Of a stretch of DNA of 64,000 bases, positions 1 to 9,533 are shown piece after piece. The notes under the pieces are model-generated. The model was not told the DNA's origin. It saw only the letters and a program-made list of their open reading frames with translations, and ran no database searches. The DNA comes from Parapedobacter sp051400755. Its GTDB lineage: Bacteria > Bacteroidota > Bacteroidia > Sphingobacteriales > Sphingobacteriaceae. A program made the translations under genes and the position numbers. The stretch is taken from contig NZ_JBLFFL010000003.1 in NCBI RefSeq assembly GCF_051400755.1, forward strand, positions 62,001 through 126,000. The letters run 5' to 3'. Numbering within the stretch: position 1 is the first letter of the stretch; each line of letters opens with the position of its first letter.

Positions 1-2283
1 TCGGTCTACATCGGAGAACTGGCCAACCACCTGATACTGTTTACCGTTCATCAGAAAATATGCAAACCGCTGTCCACTCAACGAAAGCTGCAAGGTTTGC
101 GCCACGTCCAACACCGATACCCCGAGGCTCTGCGCCTTATCCCGATCAATGCTGATATTCAGCTCTGGCCGATTAAATTTAAGATCGACATCCACATTGA
201 CAAACGTCGGATCGGCAGTGGCACGGTTCATAAACTCCGGTATCTTCTCTTCCAGCTTGGCGAAGTTGGGTGCTTGAATGATGTATTGAATAGGCATGCC
301 CCCCCTTCTGCTGACCGAGATCGTAGGCTGTTGGGATACAAACGTACGGGCCTCGGTAAACCTGCTGGTCTGTCTCGATAACGCTTCTGCAATTTCCTCC
401 TGAGATCGTTCGCGATCTTCCGGAGGCACAAGGCCTAAACGCATCATCCCCGTGTTTGCCGATCCTGTTCCGGAGAAACCGGGCGATGTGTTCACCATAT
501 TCACCGTTTTTTCGGGCACCGAGTCATTGACCAATTGCGTGAGCTCCAGCATGAAGCGATCCATATATTCAAACGTACTCCCCTCGGGGGCGGTTACCCG
601 TGCCATCAGCAGGCTACGGTCTTCGTAGGGCGCGGTTTCCTTCCGTAGGTTAACCCAAAACCAGGCGATCAGCCCAAAACAAACAACCAAGATCGGGAAG
701 CTTACCCATTTTATCCGCATAAAACGGCGCAGCGAGTCGGCATAACCAGTGGTCATCCGCACGAAATACGGTTCCGTAACGGTATAGAATTTGGAATGTT
801 TAGCTCCGCTGCGCATCAGGTAAGCGTTGAGCATGGGTGTAAGCGACAGGGATACAAAAGCCGAGATCAACACCGCGGCCGCAATGACCACCCCAAACTC
901 CCTGAATAGCCGCCCCACAAATCCTTCCATGAACATCACCGGCAGAAATACCGCCGCCAAGGTGACGGAGATGGAGATGACCGCAAAGAAAATTTCGTTT
1001 GCCCCTTTGATGGCAGCCATGATCGGCGACATGCCCTCCTCTACTTTCTTATAAATATTTTCCGTGACCACGATACCATCATCCACCACCAAACCGGTGG
1101 CCAATACAATGGCCAAGAGCGTCAACACATTAATGGAAAACCCAAACAGGTACATCACGAAAAAGGTGGCAATCAAGGATACCGGTATATCAATCAATGG
1201 GCGGAATGCGATGCCCCAATCGCGGAAGAAAACAAAGATGATGAGGATCACCAGGATCAGTGCGATGATAATGGTTTCTGCCACTTCGGTCACGGACCGT
1301 TTGATAAACAGCGTATTGTCTATGGCCACCTCCATCTTGATATCACTCGGCACTTCATTTTTGAGCTGATCAAACCGGTCATAAAAGGCATTGGCAATAT
1401 CGATATAGTTGGTGCCGGGCTGCGGCACGATGGCCATAGCGGCCATCACGGCACCCGATTCGCGGAATTCGCTTTCCAGATTCTCCGGACCCAACACGGC
1501 ATTGCCAATATCCCCAAACCGGATGATCCGATCCCCTTCAGACCGGATGATCAAATTATTAAACTCTTCTTCCGTCGTCAGGTTACCGATGGTTTTGATG
1601 GCCAACTCGGTGTTTTCTCCCGTAATTTTTCCAGAGGGCAGTTCCACGTTTTGCCGGTTCAGCGCGTCGCGCACATCCAGCGGGGTGAGCCCATAGGCTG
1701 ATAGGCGCATGGGGTCGATCCATAACCGCATGGCATAGCGCTTCTCGCCCCAAATCTGTACGGAGCTTACACCCGGCAACGTTTGCAAACGCTGGGCAAT
1801 AACGTTATCGGCGATGTCACCGAGGTCAAGCGGCGAACGCGATTCGCTCTGCACGGTCATCACGATGATCGGCTCGGAGTCGGCATCTGCCTTGGATACG
1901 ACCGGTGGGGCATCGATATCCTGCGGCAGGCTCCGCATCGCCTGCGACACCTTATCGCGCACATCGTTCGTAGCCTCCTCCAGGTCTTTGCTTAAGAGAA
2001 ATTCAATATTGATCCGGCTCGAACCCTGGCTGCTCGACGATGAGATGTTGCGGATACCGTCAATCTGATTGATCGAGCGTTCCAGCGGTTCGGTGATCTG
2101 CGATTCAATGATATCGGGGTTTGCCCCCGCATAGCTGGTCCGCACCGATACGATCGGCGGATCTATTGAGGGAAACTCTCGGACGCCCAGAAACGTGTAT
2201 CCGATGATGCCGAACAAAATCAGCATCAGGTTCATGACGATGGTCAGAACCGGTCTTTTGATACTAGTGGTGGAGAGACTCAT
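1..2283 (-). CDS. RND efflux transporter, HAE1/AcrB type (C-terminus beyond window)
   Basis: Inner-membrane proton antiporter of a tripartite multidrug efflux pump. The first 761 codons are present and the reading frame runs off the left edge, so about 280 residues of a normal 1,040-residue pump are missing. The start matches the family: a short cytoplasmic leader with the 'SIKRPVLTIVMNLMLILFG' type first membrane helix, then the porter domain. The TM4 signature GLVVDDGIVVTEN lies near residues 400-412 and carries the paired Asp residues used for proton relay. It starts 11 bases after the stop of the periplasmic adaptor, so the two form one operon. No TolC-type outer membrane channel is visible; it may follow beyond the edge. 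Substrate cannot be read from sequence. Confidence 0.95.
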   Translation of the reverse strand, partial: MSLSTTSIKRPVLTIVMNLMLILFGIIGYTFLGVREFPSIDPPIVSVRTSYAGANPDIIESQITEPLERSINQIDGIRNISSSSSQGSSRINIEFLLSKDLEEATNDVRDKVSQAMRSLPQDIDAPPVVSKADADSEPIIVMTVQSESRSPLDLGDIADNVIAQRLQTLPGVSSVQIWGEKRYAMRLWIDPMRLSAYGLTPLDVRDALNRQNVELPSGKITGENTELAIKTIGNLTTEEEFNNLIIRSEGDRIIRFGDIGNAVLGPENLESEFRESGAVMAAMAIVPQPGTNYIDIANAFYDRFDQLKNEVPSDIKMEVAIDNTLFIKRSVTEVAETIIIALILVILIIFVFFRDWGIAFRPLIDIPVSLIATFFVMYLFGFSINVLTLLAIVLATGLVVDDGIVVTENIYKKVEEGMSPIMAAIKGANEIFFAVISISVTLAAVFLPVMFMEGFVGRLFREFGVVIAAAVLISAFVSLSLTPMLNAYLMRSGAKHSKFYTVTEPYFVRMTTGYADSLRRFMRIKWVSFPILVVCFGLIAWFWVNLRKETAPYEDRSLLMARVTAPEGSTFEYMDRFMLELTQLVNDSVPEKTVNMVNTSPGFSGTGSANTGMMRLGLVPPEDRERSQEEIAEALSRQTSRFTEARTFVSQQPTISVSRRGGMPIQYIIQAPNFAKLEEKIPEFMNRATADPTFVNVDVDLKFNRPELNISIDRDKAQSLGVSVLDVAQTLQLSLSGQRFAYFLMNGKQYQVVGQFSDVDR

Positions 2284-2294
2284 GAGCGTGGGAT

Positions 2295-3359
2295 TTAATC
2301 CTGTTCAACTACCTGCGCACGTACGGCCATACCGTCCTTGAGCGACATAATACCCGAAATCAATACGGTATCGCCGATGCTTACCCCATCCGTGATCAAT
2401 ACCGCCGTTGAGGTACGGTTCTCCGCTTCCACATCAGTGGCCGTGGCGACACCATTCTTCAATAAAAACACCTGTTTGCCGTTTTGCACAGGGATCACCG
2501 ACTCGGTCGGCACCAATATCGCATCCGTTATCCGATTCAATGACAGCTCAATGCGGGCAAAAGAACCCGGAAAAAGCTGCTCTCCCGGATTTTCGGCCAC
2601 CGCGCGGATGCTAATGGTTCGCGTGGCCGCATCGACGCCCGGCTCAACGGCGTAAATCGAAGCGCGGTAATCCGTTTCGGAGCCACTGACGTTGAAAGTC
2701 AATTCTTGTCCGATCTTGATCTGACTGCTGTATTTCTCGGGCACCGAAAACAAGATCTTTACCGGATTGATGCTTAGCAAATTCGCCACCACCGTGGTCG
2801 GCGTCAGGTACTCGCCCTGTGAAATGGAGCGAAGCCCGATCTTCCCGCTAAACGGCGCGTATACCTTGGTCTTCGCGATTTGGGCACGGATCAATGCGGT
2901 TTGGGCCTTAGCTGATTCATGATCGGCATGGGCTACATCATATTCCTGTTGGCTGATGGCCTCCTTTTCCAACAATAAGCGCGCGCGGTTTTCATTATCT
3001 TCCGCCAGCTTTTCGCTCGTCTGTGCCTGCATCAGCTGCGCTTGCAACTCCGAATCATCAATGCGCAATAACAGCTGTCCCTTTTTTACCATTGCCCCCT
3101 CGCTGAAAGCCAATTCCTTGAGCACACCGGATACCTCACTGCGTATTTGCACTTGTTCATTCGGTTCAATGGACCCCGACAGCGTAATGGTATTGGCAAA
3201 CGTACGCGGCGTCACCACGATGCCATTCACTTCCATCACCGCCCCGGGTGCTGCCGATGTGGGCGCTGCTACCTTAGCCTTGTCTGGACGGGTCAATCGG
3301 TAACTCACAAAGGCCACGGCAGCAACAGCTATCGCAATATATAGGTATTTCTTCTTCAT
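2295..3359 (-). CDS. RND efflux periplasmic adaptor (HlyD/AcrA family)
   Basis: Membrane-fusion protein that links the RND pump to an outer membrane channel. The 354-residue product has an N-terminal hydrophobic anchor (about residues 5-20), a biotinyl-lipoyl-like half ('IRSEVSGVLKELAFSEGAMV'), an alpha-helical hairpin with alternating Ala/Glu/Gln (about 105-160), a second lipoyl half ('VYAPFSGKIG') and a beta-barrel/membrane-proximal domain. I chose the internal ATG at 3359 (MKKKYLY) because it begins directly with a basic n-region; an in-frame ATG at 3374 would add five residues. It is the first gene of the operon with the pump. A TAGCTTTG box lies about 75 bases upstream. Confidence 0.93.
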   Translation of the reverse strand: MKKKYLYIAIAVAAVAFVSYRLTRPDKAKVAAPTSAAPGAVMEVNGIVVTPRTFANTITLSGSIEPNEQVQIRSEVSGVLKELAFSEGAMVKKGQLLLRIDDSELQAQLMQAQTSEKLAEDNENRARLLLEKEAISQQEYDVAHADHESAKAQTALIRAQIAKTKVYAPFSGKIGLRSISQGEYLTPTTVVANLLSINPVKILFSVPEKYSSQIKIGQELTFNVSGSETDYRASIYAVEPGVDAATRTISIRAVAENPGEQLFPGSFARIELSLNRITDAILVPTESVIPVQNGKQVFLLKNGVATATDVEAENRTSTAVLITDGVSIGDTVLISGIMSLKDGMAVRAQVVEQD

Positions 3360-3432
3360 TTTAAGTATCTGCAATATAGGCGTCGGGCATCCCTCCCTTC
3401 GCTAAGACATAAAAATACGCCTTTTTGTTCGC

Positions 3433-3440
3433 CAAAGCTA
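3433..3440 (-). promoter_or_regulatory. Candidate Bacteroidota -7 box for the efflux operon
   Basis: Read on the minus strand this is TAGCTTTG, a perfect match to the TAnnTTTG element, about 75 bases upstream of the adaptor start. I do not see a clear -33 TTTG at the expected spacing, so this is only a candidate. The 120-base gap between gntT and the adaptor would hold this promoter. Confidence 0.35.
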
Positions 3441-3497
3441 CGCTAATCGGTAACTATTTTGACGCTGTATCACTATTTTTACCGAGCTACTCTTGGC

Positions 3498-4817
3498 TCA
3501 TACGTAGATATCCAACACCAATACGCCCAACAGCCCAACAACAGATACAATGCTTTCCATCATCGACCATGATAACATGGTATCCTTAATGGTCAAGCCG
3601 AAGTATTCTTTAAACATCCAAAAACCCGTATCGTTGACATGCGAAAACATCAGCGAACCGGCCCCGGTGGCCAATACCATCAATTCAGGACTCGCATGGG
3701 TCGATTCGATCAGCGGCAGCACAATACCTGCGGCCATCAGGCCCGCCACCGTCGCCGACCCAAGCGCCACCCGGATGGCCGCAGCGATCGCCCATACCAA
3801 TACCAACGGCGAAAGTGACAGATCGCCCGCCCACTTGGCAATATCCTCGCCCACTCCGCTATCCACCAGCACCTCCTTAAAGGCGCCCGCCGCACCGATA
3901 ATAAATAAGATCATGGCGATGCTCTGCACGGCATCTTCCAAGCTTTCCATCACGGCTTTCATCGTCTTTCCGCGCATGATCCCCATGGTAAAAATGGCCA
4001 CAAACACCGATATCAGCAGGGCAATCACGGGGTTTCCAACGAAAGACACTACCGCAGCCACTCCTGTATTGGGTGGAAGTGCAAATGACAGCACCGAGGC
4101 AACAGCGATCAGCAGCACCGGCAGCAATCCGGTGAGCAGGCTCACCCAAAAACCCGGAATCGTTTCTTCAGCCGGTGTGGTCAGTGTTGTAAACTGGACA
4201 GGCGGATTAGGTTTGATTCCTTTCAACGCCCGCGAAAAAGCAACACCCCCTAGGAGGATCGCCGGAATGGCAACGGCTACTCCATAAATAAGGGTGAGCC
4301 CCATATCCGCGTGGTATAAGGTGCCGATCGCCGTGGGACCAGGATGCGGGGGCAAATAACCGTGTGTCACCGATAGCGAGGCCAGCATCGGCAACCCCAC
4401 AAAGATCAGCGGCAAACCTGTCTGTGCGGCAATCGCAAAGACAAATGGCACCAAGATCACGAAACCGACGTTGTAAAACATCGGAATACCCACCGCAAAC
4501 CCAATGACTACGACCGCCCACTGCACGTATTTTCGTCCGAACGCGCTGATCAGGCTGGTCGAAATCCGGTATACGCCACCGCCATCCGATATCAACTTGC
4601 CCAGCATCACGCCGAAGCCCAATATCATCAACAGCGAGCCCAGCGTGCTGCCCATCCCCTGTTCGATCGAAAGGACCACCTCCGAAGCAGGCATTCCCAA
4701 CGCAATACCGACGACCAGGGATGTAATGATCAGTGAAAAAAAAGCATTAAGCTTGAAGACGATGACAAGCAGCAGCAGTAATAATACGGCGCACGCAACA
4801 ATAACAATAGGCATCAT
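3498..4817 (-). CDS. gntT: Gluconate:H+ symporter, GntP family
   Basis: Inner-membrane permease taking up gluconate or a related sugar acid. At 439 residues it has exactly the family length and aligns along its whole length with E. coli GntT from memory: 'GTLGSLLMILGFGVMLGKL', 'LSVTHGYLPPHPGPTAIGT', 'VALGSATVAGLMAAGIVLP' and 'GAGSLMFSHVNDTGFWMFK' are hallmark segments. About 12 hydrophobic helices are evident. It begins 24 bases after the stop of the FGGY kinase and is surely co-transcribed with it, giving an import-plus-phosphorylation pair that feeds 6-phosphogluconate to the pentose phosphate pathway. GntP members also carry fructuronate or idonate, so the exact substrate is inferred from the neighbour. 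Confidence 0.93.
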   Translation of the reverse strand: MMPIVIVACAVLLLLLLVIVFKLNAFFSLIITSLVVGIALGMPASEVVLSIEQGMGSTLGSLLMILGFGVMLGKLISDGGGVYRISTSLISAFGRKYVQWAVVVIGFAVGIPMFYNVGFVILVPFVFAIAAQTGLPLIFVGLPMLASLSVTHGYLPPHPGPTAIGTLYHADMGLTLIYGVAVAIPAILLGGVAFSRALKGIKPNPPVQFTTLTTPAEETIPGFWVSLLTGLLPVLLIAVASVLSFALPPNTGVAAVVSFVGNPVIALLISVFVAIFTMGIMRGKTMKAVMESLEDAVQSIAMILFIIGAAGAFKEVLVDSGVGEDIAKWAGDLSLSPLVLVWAIAAAIRVALGSATVAGLMAAGIVLPLIESTHASPELMVLATGAGSLMFSHVNDTGFWMFKEYFGLTIKDTMLSWSMMESIVSVVGLLGVLVLDIYV

Positions 4818-4841
4818 AATTTGATTTAATGATATAATTGA

Positions 4842-6329
4842 TTAAAACTCATCTTTGACCTTCTCATACAATCGTTCAAAAAGGCCAAAATTCTCCATAT
4901 ACACATCATGTTTCTGCCGGTCGGGATCATACCGCCGTGCGATCGACCCCTTCGGCTCCAGCTCCTCAAAATCCGCTAATAGTCCCAACGCCTTCAAAAC
5001 GGCAATATAAGCCCCCCGGGCTGCGCCTTCCACATTTTCCGCCACATGCACCTCTTTATTGAATACATCGGCCAGCAGCTGCACCCATAGTGGGGCGCGT
5101 GCAAAACCACCGTTGGCCCGGATGGTACCGATCGGTCCCGCGATTTCCTCCAACACCTTGGCCACCCCATACAGGCCATAGATGACCCCCTCGAATACCG
5201 CCCGTGTAAAGTGCGCTTTGCCATGATGCAGCTGCACCCCATAAAATAGCCCTTTCGCGTCGGCATTCCAATGGGGAGCGCGCTCGCCGGTAAGGTATGG
5301 CAAGAACACCAATCCCTCCGCGCCCGCTGGAATGGTAGATGCCTCTTCGGCAAGTAGTCGGTAGGCTTCGTCTTCGGTGGCCGCTGCCGGACCGAAATGA
5401 TCGTTGTACCATCGGAGCACCACCCCGCCGTTGTTGACCGCACCGCCCAGCACGAATAACCGCTCGGTGAGCACATAGCAGAAGGTACGCGCTTTTTGAT
5501 CGGTTTTCGGCTGTCGCGATAGCACCCTTATCGCGCCGCTTGTGCCGATGGTCACCACCGTATCGCCCGGCTTCGCCGCATCAGCGCCCAAATTGGCCAG
5601 GCAGCCATCGCTACCCCCGACGATGAAAGGCGTCTCTGCCGGGATGTGCATCGCTCCGGCAAACGATGCTTCCATGCCCGAAAGCACGTGGGTAATGGGT
5701 ACCGGTGTTGAAAGCTGCGCGGCGGACACCCCCGCCCAGTCCAAGGCCGGCGCATACCAGTCTAACGTATGGATATCAAAAAGGCCCGTAGCCGAAGCGA
5801 TTGATTCGTCCACCACATAACAGCCGAAGAGCTTGAAGAAGACATACTCCTTGATAGATATAAATTTCGCTGCCCGGTTAAAGACCGCGGGAAGCTGCTG
5901 CCGCATCCATGCCAATTTGCACAAGGGCGACATGGGATGAATGGGTGTGCCGGTCTTTAAATAGATATCAAGCCCTGCGGATGTCCCTTTGAGCGGCGTG
6001 GCAAACGATTCGCTTCGTGTATCCGCCCAAATGATGCAATTGGTCAGGGGCTGGTGCTGCTCGTCCATCGCGATCAGACCATGCATGGCGCTGCTAAAAC
6101 CCACACCCAGCAACTGTGCTTCACCGGCGCCATTGACCAGCTGCACGACCTGGGCAATTGACTCCACGGCGGCAGCGAATAAGATTTCCGGATCCTGCTC
6201 TACATACCCCGGCTGCGGGTTCAAGATGGAGTAGGTGACCTGGTGTTCGGCAACCACCTCGCCGGTCACCCGAAATGCAACCGCCTTGGTGCCGGAAGTA
6301 CCGATGTCTACGCCGATGATGTAGTTCAT
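4842..6329 (-). CDS. gntK: FGGY-family gluconate kinase
   Basis: ATP-dependent sugar kinase of the FGGY family, 495 residues. The phosphate-1 motif 'GVDIGTSGTKAVAF' is at residues 6-19; a second 'GTSGAIRV' loop is in the middle and the C-terminal 'NGGFARAPLWVQLLADVF' adenosine-binding region is intact. Its length and the adjacent GntP permease point to gluconate as substrate; the same fold includes xylulokinase and glycerol kinase, so the assignment depends partly on context. It is first in the gntK-gntT operon, and a near-perfect palindrome overlapping a TAnnTTTG box lies 44-67 bases upstream of its ATG. No local regulator gene is present. Confidence 0.88.
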   Translation of the reverse strand: MNYIIGVDIGTSGTKAVAFRVTGEVVAEHQVTYSILNPQPGYVEQDPEILFAAAVESIAQVVQLVNGAGEAQLLGVGFSSAMHGLIAMDEQHQPLTNCIIWADTRSESFATPLKGTSAGLDIYLKTGTPIHPMSPLCKLAWMRQQLPAVFNRAAKFISIKEYVFFKLFGCYVVDESIASATGLFDIHTLDWYAPALDWAGVSAAQLSTPVPITHVLSGMEASFAGAMHIPAETPFIVGGSDGCLANLGADAAKPGDTVVTIGTSGAIRVLSRQPKTDQKARTFCYVLTERLFVLGGAVNNGGVVLRWYNDHFGPAAATEDEAYRLLAEEASTIPAGAEGLVFLPYLTGERAPHWNADAKGLFYGVQLHHGKAHFTRAVFEGVIYGLYGVAKVLEEIAGPIGTIRANGGFARAPLWVQLLADVFNKEVHVAENVEGAARGAYIAVLKALGLLADFEELEPKGSIARRYDPDRQKHDVYMENFGLFERLYEKVKDEF

Positions 6330-6372
6330 TAATAATTGGTAATCAATTTTCCGCGGTATGCCGCGGATTCAT

Positions 6373-6396
6373 CATACTTTTGATCGCAAAAGTATG
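6373..6396 (-). promoter_or_regulatory. Palindrome over -7 box upstream of gntK (candidate operator)
   Basis: Two perfect 10-base arms, CATACTTTTG and CAAAAGTATG, are separated by four bases (6383-6386). On the minus strand the arm at 6387-6394 reads TACTTTTG, a TAnnTTTG match 58-65 bases before the gntK start, so a dimeric repressor bound here would cover the promoter. A second short repeat, CCGCGG-4-CCGCGG, follows at 6352-6367. No regulator gene is adjacent, so any binding protein is unknown. Confidence 0.5.
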
Positions 6397-6404
6397 CAAA
6401 ACTC

Positions 6405-6470
6405 GTCGCTTGGATCTCCTGCTACAACGGTAGTGCATCCCATTGCAAGCCGCAGGATCTCCTAGGCGAC
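6405..6470. repeat. Intergenic nested hairpin, repeat family member E
   Basis: Short outer arms GTCGC (6405-6409) and GCGAC (6466-6470) enclose two GGATCTCC copies and a 33-base core (6421-6453). The core recurs on the opposite strand at 23916-23949 with a few substitutions, including a shared GTAGTGCATCCCA-type block. The GGATCTCC and CTAG parts are also shared with the elements at 51529-51713. It lies in the gap between gntK and the next gene, upstream of the gntK promoter palindrome. Confidence 0.6.
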
Positions 6471-6603
6471 ATCCGAAGCGATACGGGGAGTCTGTGCTGC
6501 CTACTTGGTCGACAGGACACACCTACCCCGTCACAAATATAGAAAAATACCTAACTTTAGCGTTTTTTCGTTAACATTGCACCATCCAATATCCACTCGG
6601 GGC

Positions 6604-7152
6604 ATGCAAAAATTCCTTTACTTGTTGACCATCCTATCCATACCTGCGCTGTTGTGGGCACAGGGTGACCGTGATATTAATCACTTTATCCTAAAGGAAA
6701 ACCTCATCAAGAATGGCAAATTGGCGGTCATTGCCACGGATGCCGAAGAAACCCCGATAGAATCCATCTCAGGCACCTATTCGTTTGTGATCAATGGCTT
6801 CAAACAAGAACTTGAGTTCAATGATGGGGTTGCGATTACCCCTAACGCGATCGAGACGTCGGCGTTCGTATTCATCAAACACCGCAACCAGCAGGGGTCG
6901 CATGGGCGGTTATATTTCGTACTGAAAAACGAAAAAGGCCTCAACCCCATCGCCATCAGCTGGTATTACCTCATCCTGATCCCTGCGGCGATTCTCCTGA
7001 TTGCTTACCTGTTCAAACGGCTGATGATACTGGCCGTCCTGATCCTGGTGGGACTGTTTATCTTCAATTACAGCAAGGGGCTGGATCTGGAAAACATCTT
7101 CGAGACCATCGTGCACGGCATTAAAGAATGGTCGGCGATCGGGGGTGGGTGA
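6604..7152 (+). CDS. Small exported membrane protein of unknown function
   Basis: 182 residues, not recognised as a named family. The chosen ATG gives a clean signal peptide ('MQKFLYLLTILSIPALLWAQ'); the frame is open further upstream, but that extension is not hydrophobic and overlaps the promoter gap. The mature part is a soluble domain of about 110 residues ('LIKNGKLAVIATDAEETPIESISGT'), followed by two closely spaced membrane helices near residues 120-165 and a short tail. A TAACTTTA box at 6552-6559 is a possible promoter. Stands alone, convergent with tamL 27 bases downstream. Confidence 0.7.
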   Translation: MQKFLYLLTILSIPALLWAQGDRDINHFILKENLIKNGKLAVIATDAEETPIESISGTYSFVINGFKQELEFNDGVAITPNAIETSAFVFIKHRNQQGSHGRLYFVLKNEKGLNPIAISWYYLILIPAAILLIAYLFKRLMILAVLILVGLFIFNYSKGLDLENIFETIVHGIKEWSAIGGG

Positions 7153-7179
7153 TGGGGGTGAGTCACAGGCCAGCGGTCA

Positions 7180-9528
7180 CTAAAAAGGCATCCCGATACC
7201 AAAGTTATACTGCACAAAATTATAGCGGTCGGGCGCGTTGGTGATCCGGTACTGCTGTTTAAATTCACGGCTGTCGAAAAATTCCGAGATCACCCATTGT
7301 TTCCCGCCCGTGAATTGCGGATCGCGCACTTTGATCCCCGCGTCCAGCCGGATGACAAAATAATCAAGATCGAATCGCAATCCGGCACCCGCCCCGATGG
7401 CCAATTGATTCAGAAACTGATCGACCTTAAATTCGCCTCCCGGGTTGAGCTCATTCTCCCGGATGCGCCAAATATTGCCGAAATCGGCGAAGGTGGCCGC
7501 CTTCAATTTCGCGCCGAACACATCGTTTACCAACTTAAAGCGGTATTCCACGTTCCCTTCCAGCTTAATTTCGCCTAGCTGATCGAGATTGCGGAGATTC
7601 AGGCGCAGGCTCGGGTCCAGCACCTCGCGGTTATAATTACCGGGTCCCAGCGTTCGGGCCTGCCAGGCCCGGATCCCGTTCATCCCCCCGCCGAAAAAGC
7701 TTTTCTCGAAAATCAACAGACTCGAATTATTGCCGTACGGGATCGCCACACCGGGGTTCAGCCGGATCACCAACTGCCGGTCGCCGCCGAAATGCCAATA
7801 ACGCCGCAGATCCGTCTCCACTTTGGCATATTGCAGATAAGGCACGCCCAGCACCTCCTTTTCGCCATCCTCGTTTTCATTCAGATCCACCACCTCGCTC
7901 ACCAGTCCCAATAGGTTGCCGCTGAGGTCCACCGCGCCCCGGAAATACAGGAAATCCTCCAGCCGTGACAGCCTAGCCGCATTCACCGTGTACATATACT
8001 GCGAGCCCAGTCCGAAGTACGCCCGATTATTACTGCGCACATACAGCAGAAACCCCTCGTCGATCAAATTTTGCGCAAATTCGTCATTCAACCGCCCGTA
8101 CCGGTACTCCAACACGAGCGGCGTCAGGTTATGCTGCTTGTACCGCGTATCAAACCAGTTATACGAAAACGTTCCGCTGAAATAACGGTTGGAGTAGGTC
8201 CGGAACTGATCGAATGCCTGCACATTAGCCGAAAAGATGGTTCGGGGCAACCCGTTTTTGCCGGTCGGCGGAATGGGAAAAGGGGTAATCAAGCGCGGCA
8301 CCGTGACGTTGACCCCGATCTGGAAATCGTTGTTGAATACCCGATCGAACAGGTTGCCCGATAAACGGGAATCGAACAACACGCCATACCGCAGCTTCAC
8401 TTCCAGCTGCTCCAAGCCCCCAAAGAGATTGCGGTGGGTGAACGTGTTTCCGATGTTAAAACCACTCATGCCCGCGTTGAAGGTGTACTCCCCCTCGGTT
8501 TGGTTGCCCATATACGGCCGAGGTACCAGCTCATAGCGCACATGGAGCCTATTGGAGTCGGGTTTGCTATACGCGATCTTCACGCTGCGGAACCCATTTA
8601 ACTCATAAAGCCGGTCGTACGTCAGGTTTTCCATATCCACATCGTAGGTATCCCCCTGTCGATGGAAGAGGTAGCGCACAATGGGTGCAGGCCGGAATCG
8701 GCCGGTATGGTCTTCAAACGACACGTTTCCGGGCAGTCCGGCGCGCTTAGGCACCGGCCGGTTGAGGTCAGCACGGTCATGCCGGATCACCACGATGCTG
8801 CTATCGATCGTAAACTGGGTATGCGCCTGCTGCCCCTGCGGATTATCCACGATCAGGTTCAGATCCGCCTGGTTTCGATGGAGGCCCGTATCCACGTCGA
8901 CACGCATATACTGCCTCAAGTAATCGAAGTAACCCTGTTGACGCATGAGATGATACACCCCCTCCCGTTCGGCTACAAGCGAATCGGCATCGTATCGCAT
9001 CCCCGGTTTTATTTTACTAAAATCGCCTTGATGGTCATCGTACAGCTTTTTCAATTGCGGATCTGCAAAATTAACCGCTACCTGCCGTACCGTAAACGGC
9101 TCGCCGGGTGTCGCGTGGAAAAACACCTGTGCCCGCTTCCCCTTGATCACGATTTCGTTGCGCACCGTTGCATTGAAATACCCCTTGGCCGCCAGGTAAC
9201 GATTGATCTGCTGGGTTGAAAAATCAACCAACGCGCTGTCCAGCAGGTGCGGCGGCTCGCCTACATTCCGGATACGCTCCGTGCGATACCCGCCATTTTG
9301 AGCATTGGCGAGGTTATAAACAAACAAATTGATGCGCGAATTCGGACGGATATCGGGCGGTATATACGCGTTGGCTTGCTCTTTCAGTTGCGGATCGATT
9401 CCGGTTATTTCCGTTTTGGTGACCAATGCCTGCCCCTCTTCCAGCAACCGCGTAGAACGGCACGATGCGAATAATACCAGCAAAAGCATTATACTTGCAT
9501 ACGCAAAAAGACGACTCTTTTTATCCAT
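7180..9528 (-). CDS. tamL: TamL: BamA/TamA-family outer membrane assembly lipoprotein
   Basis: Outer-membrane assembly protein of the Omp85 superfamily, about 782 residues. Unlike proteobacterial TamA it starts with a lipoprotein signal (lipobox LFASC, Cys23), which is the Bacteroidota TamL arrangement. POTRA-like domains occupy about residues 25-320 ('YFNATVRNEI', 'RQQGYFDYLRQYM') and a 16-strand type barrel follows, with the conserved 'FEKSFFGGGMNGIRAW' lid-lock region and a C-terminal 'NFGIGMPF' ending in Phe. I chose ATG 9528, which places the lysine-rich n-region first; an in-frame ATG at 9549 is possible. It is divergent from the methyltransferase gene with only five bases between the two chosen starts. 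A TamB partner is not in view. Confidence 0.9.
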   Translation of the reverse strand: MDKKSRLFAYASIMLLLVLFASCRSTRLLEEGQALVTKTEITGIDPQLKEQANAYIPPDIRPNSRINLFVYNLANAQNGGYRTERIRNVGEPPHLLDSALVDFSTQQINRYLAAKGYFNATVRNEIVIKGKRAQVFFHATPGEPFTVRQVAVNFADPQLKKLYDDHQGDFSKIKPGMRYDADSLVAEREGVYHLMRQQGYFDYLRQYMRVDVDTGLHRNQADLNLIVDNPQGQQAHTQFTIDSSIVVIRHDRADLNRPVPKRAGLPGNVSFEDHTGRFRPAPIVRYLFHRQGDTYDVDMENLTYDRLYELNGFRSVKIAYSKPDSNRLHVRYELVPRPYMGNQTEGEYTFNAGMSGFNIGNTFTHRNLFGGLEQLEVKLRYGVLFDSRLSGNLFDRVFNNDFQIGVNVTVPRLITPFPIPPTGKNGLPRTIFSANVQAFDQFRTYSNRYFSGTFSYNWFDTRYKQHNLTPLVLEYRYGRLNDEFAQNLIDEGFLLYVRSNNRAYFGLGSQYMYTVNAARLSRLEDFLYFRGAVDLSGNLLGLVSEVVDLNENEDGEKEVLGVPYLQYAKVETDLRRYWHFGGDRQLVIRLNPGVAIPYGNNSSLLIFEKSFFGGGMNGIRAWQARTLGPGNYNREVLDPSLRLNLRNLDQLGEIKLEGNVEYRFKLVNDVFGAKLKAATFADFGNIWRIRENELNPGGEFKVDQFLNQLAIGAGAGLRFDLDYFVIRLDAGIKVRDPQFTGGKQWVISEFFDSREFKQQYRITNAPDRYNFVQYNFGIGMPF

Positions 9529-9533
9529 TAACA

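Noticed and set aside
3550..4287. 245-codon plus-strand frame over gntT
   Set aside because: Antisense to a full-length GntP permease; Ser/Thr/Ala-rich low-information translation.
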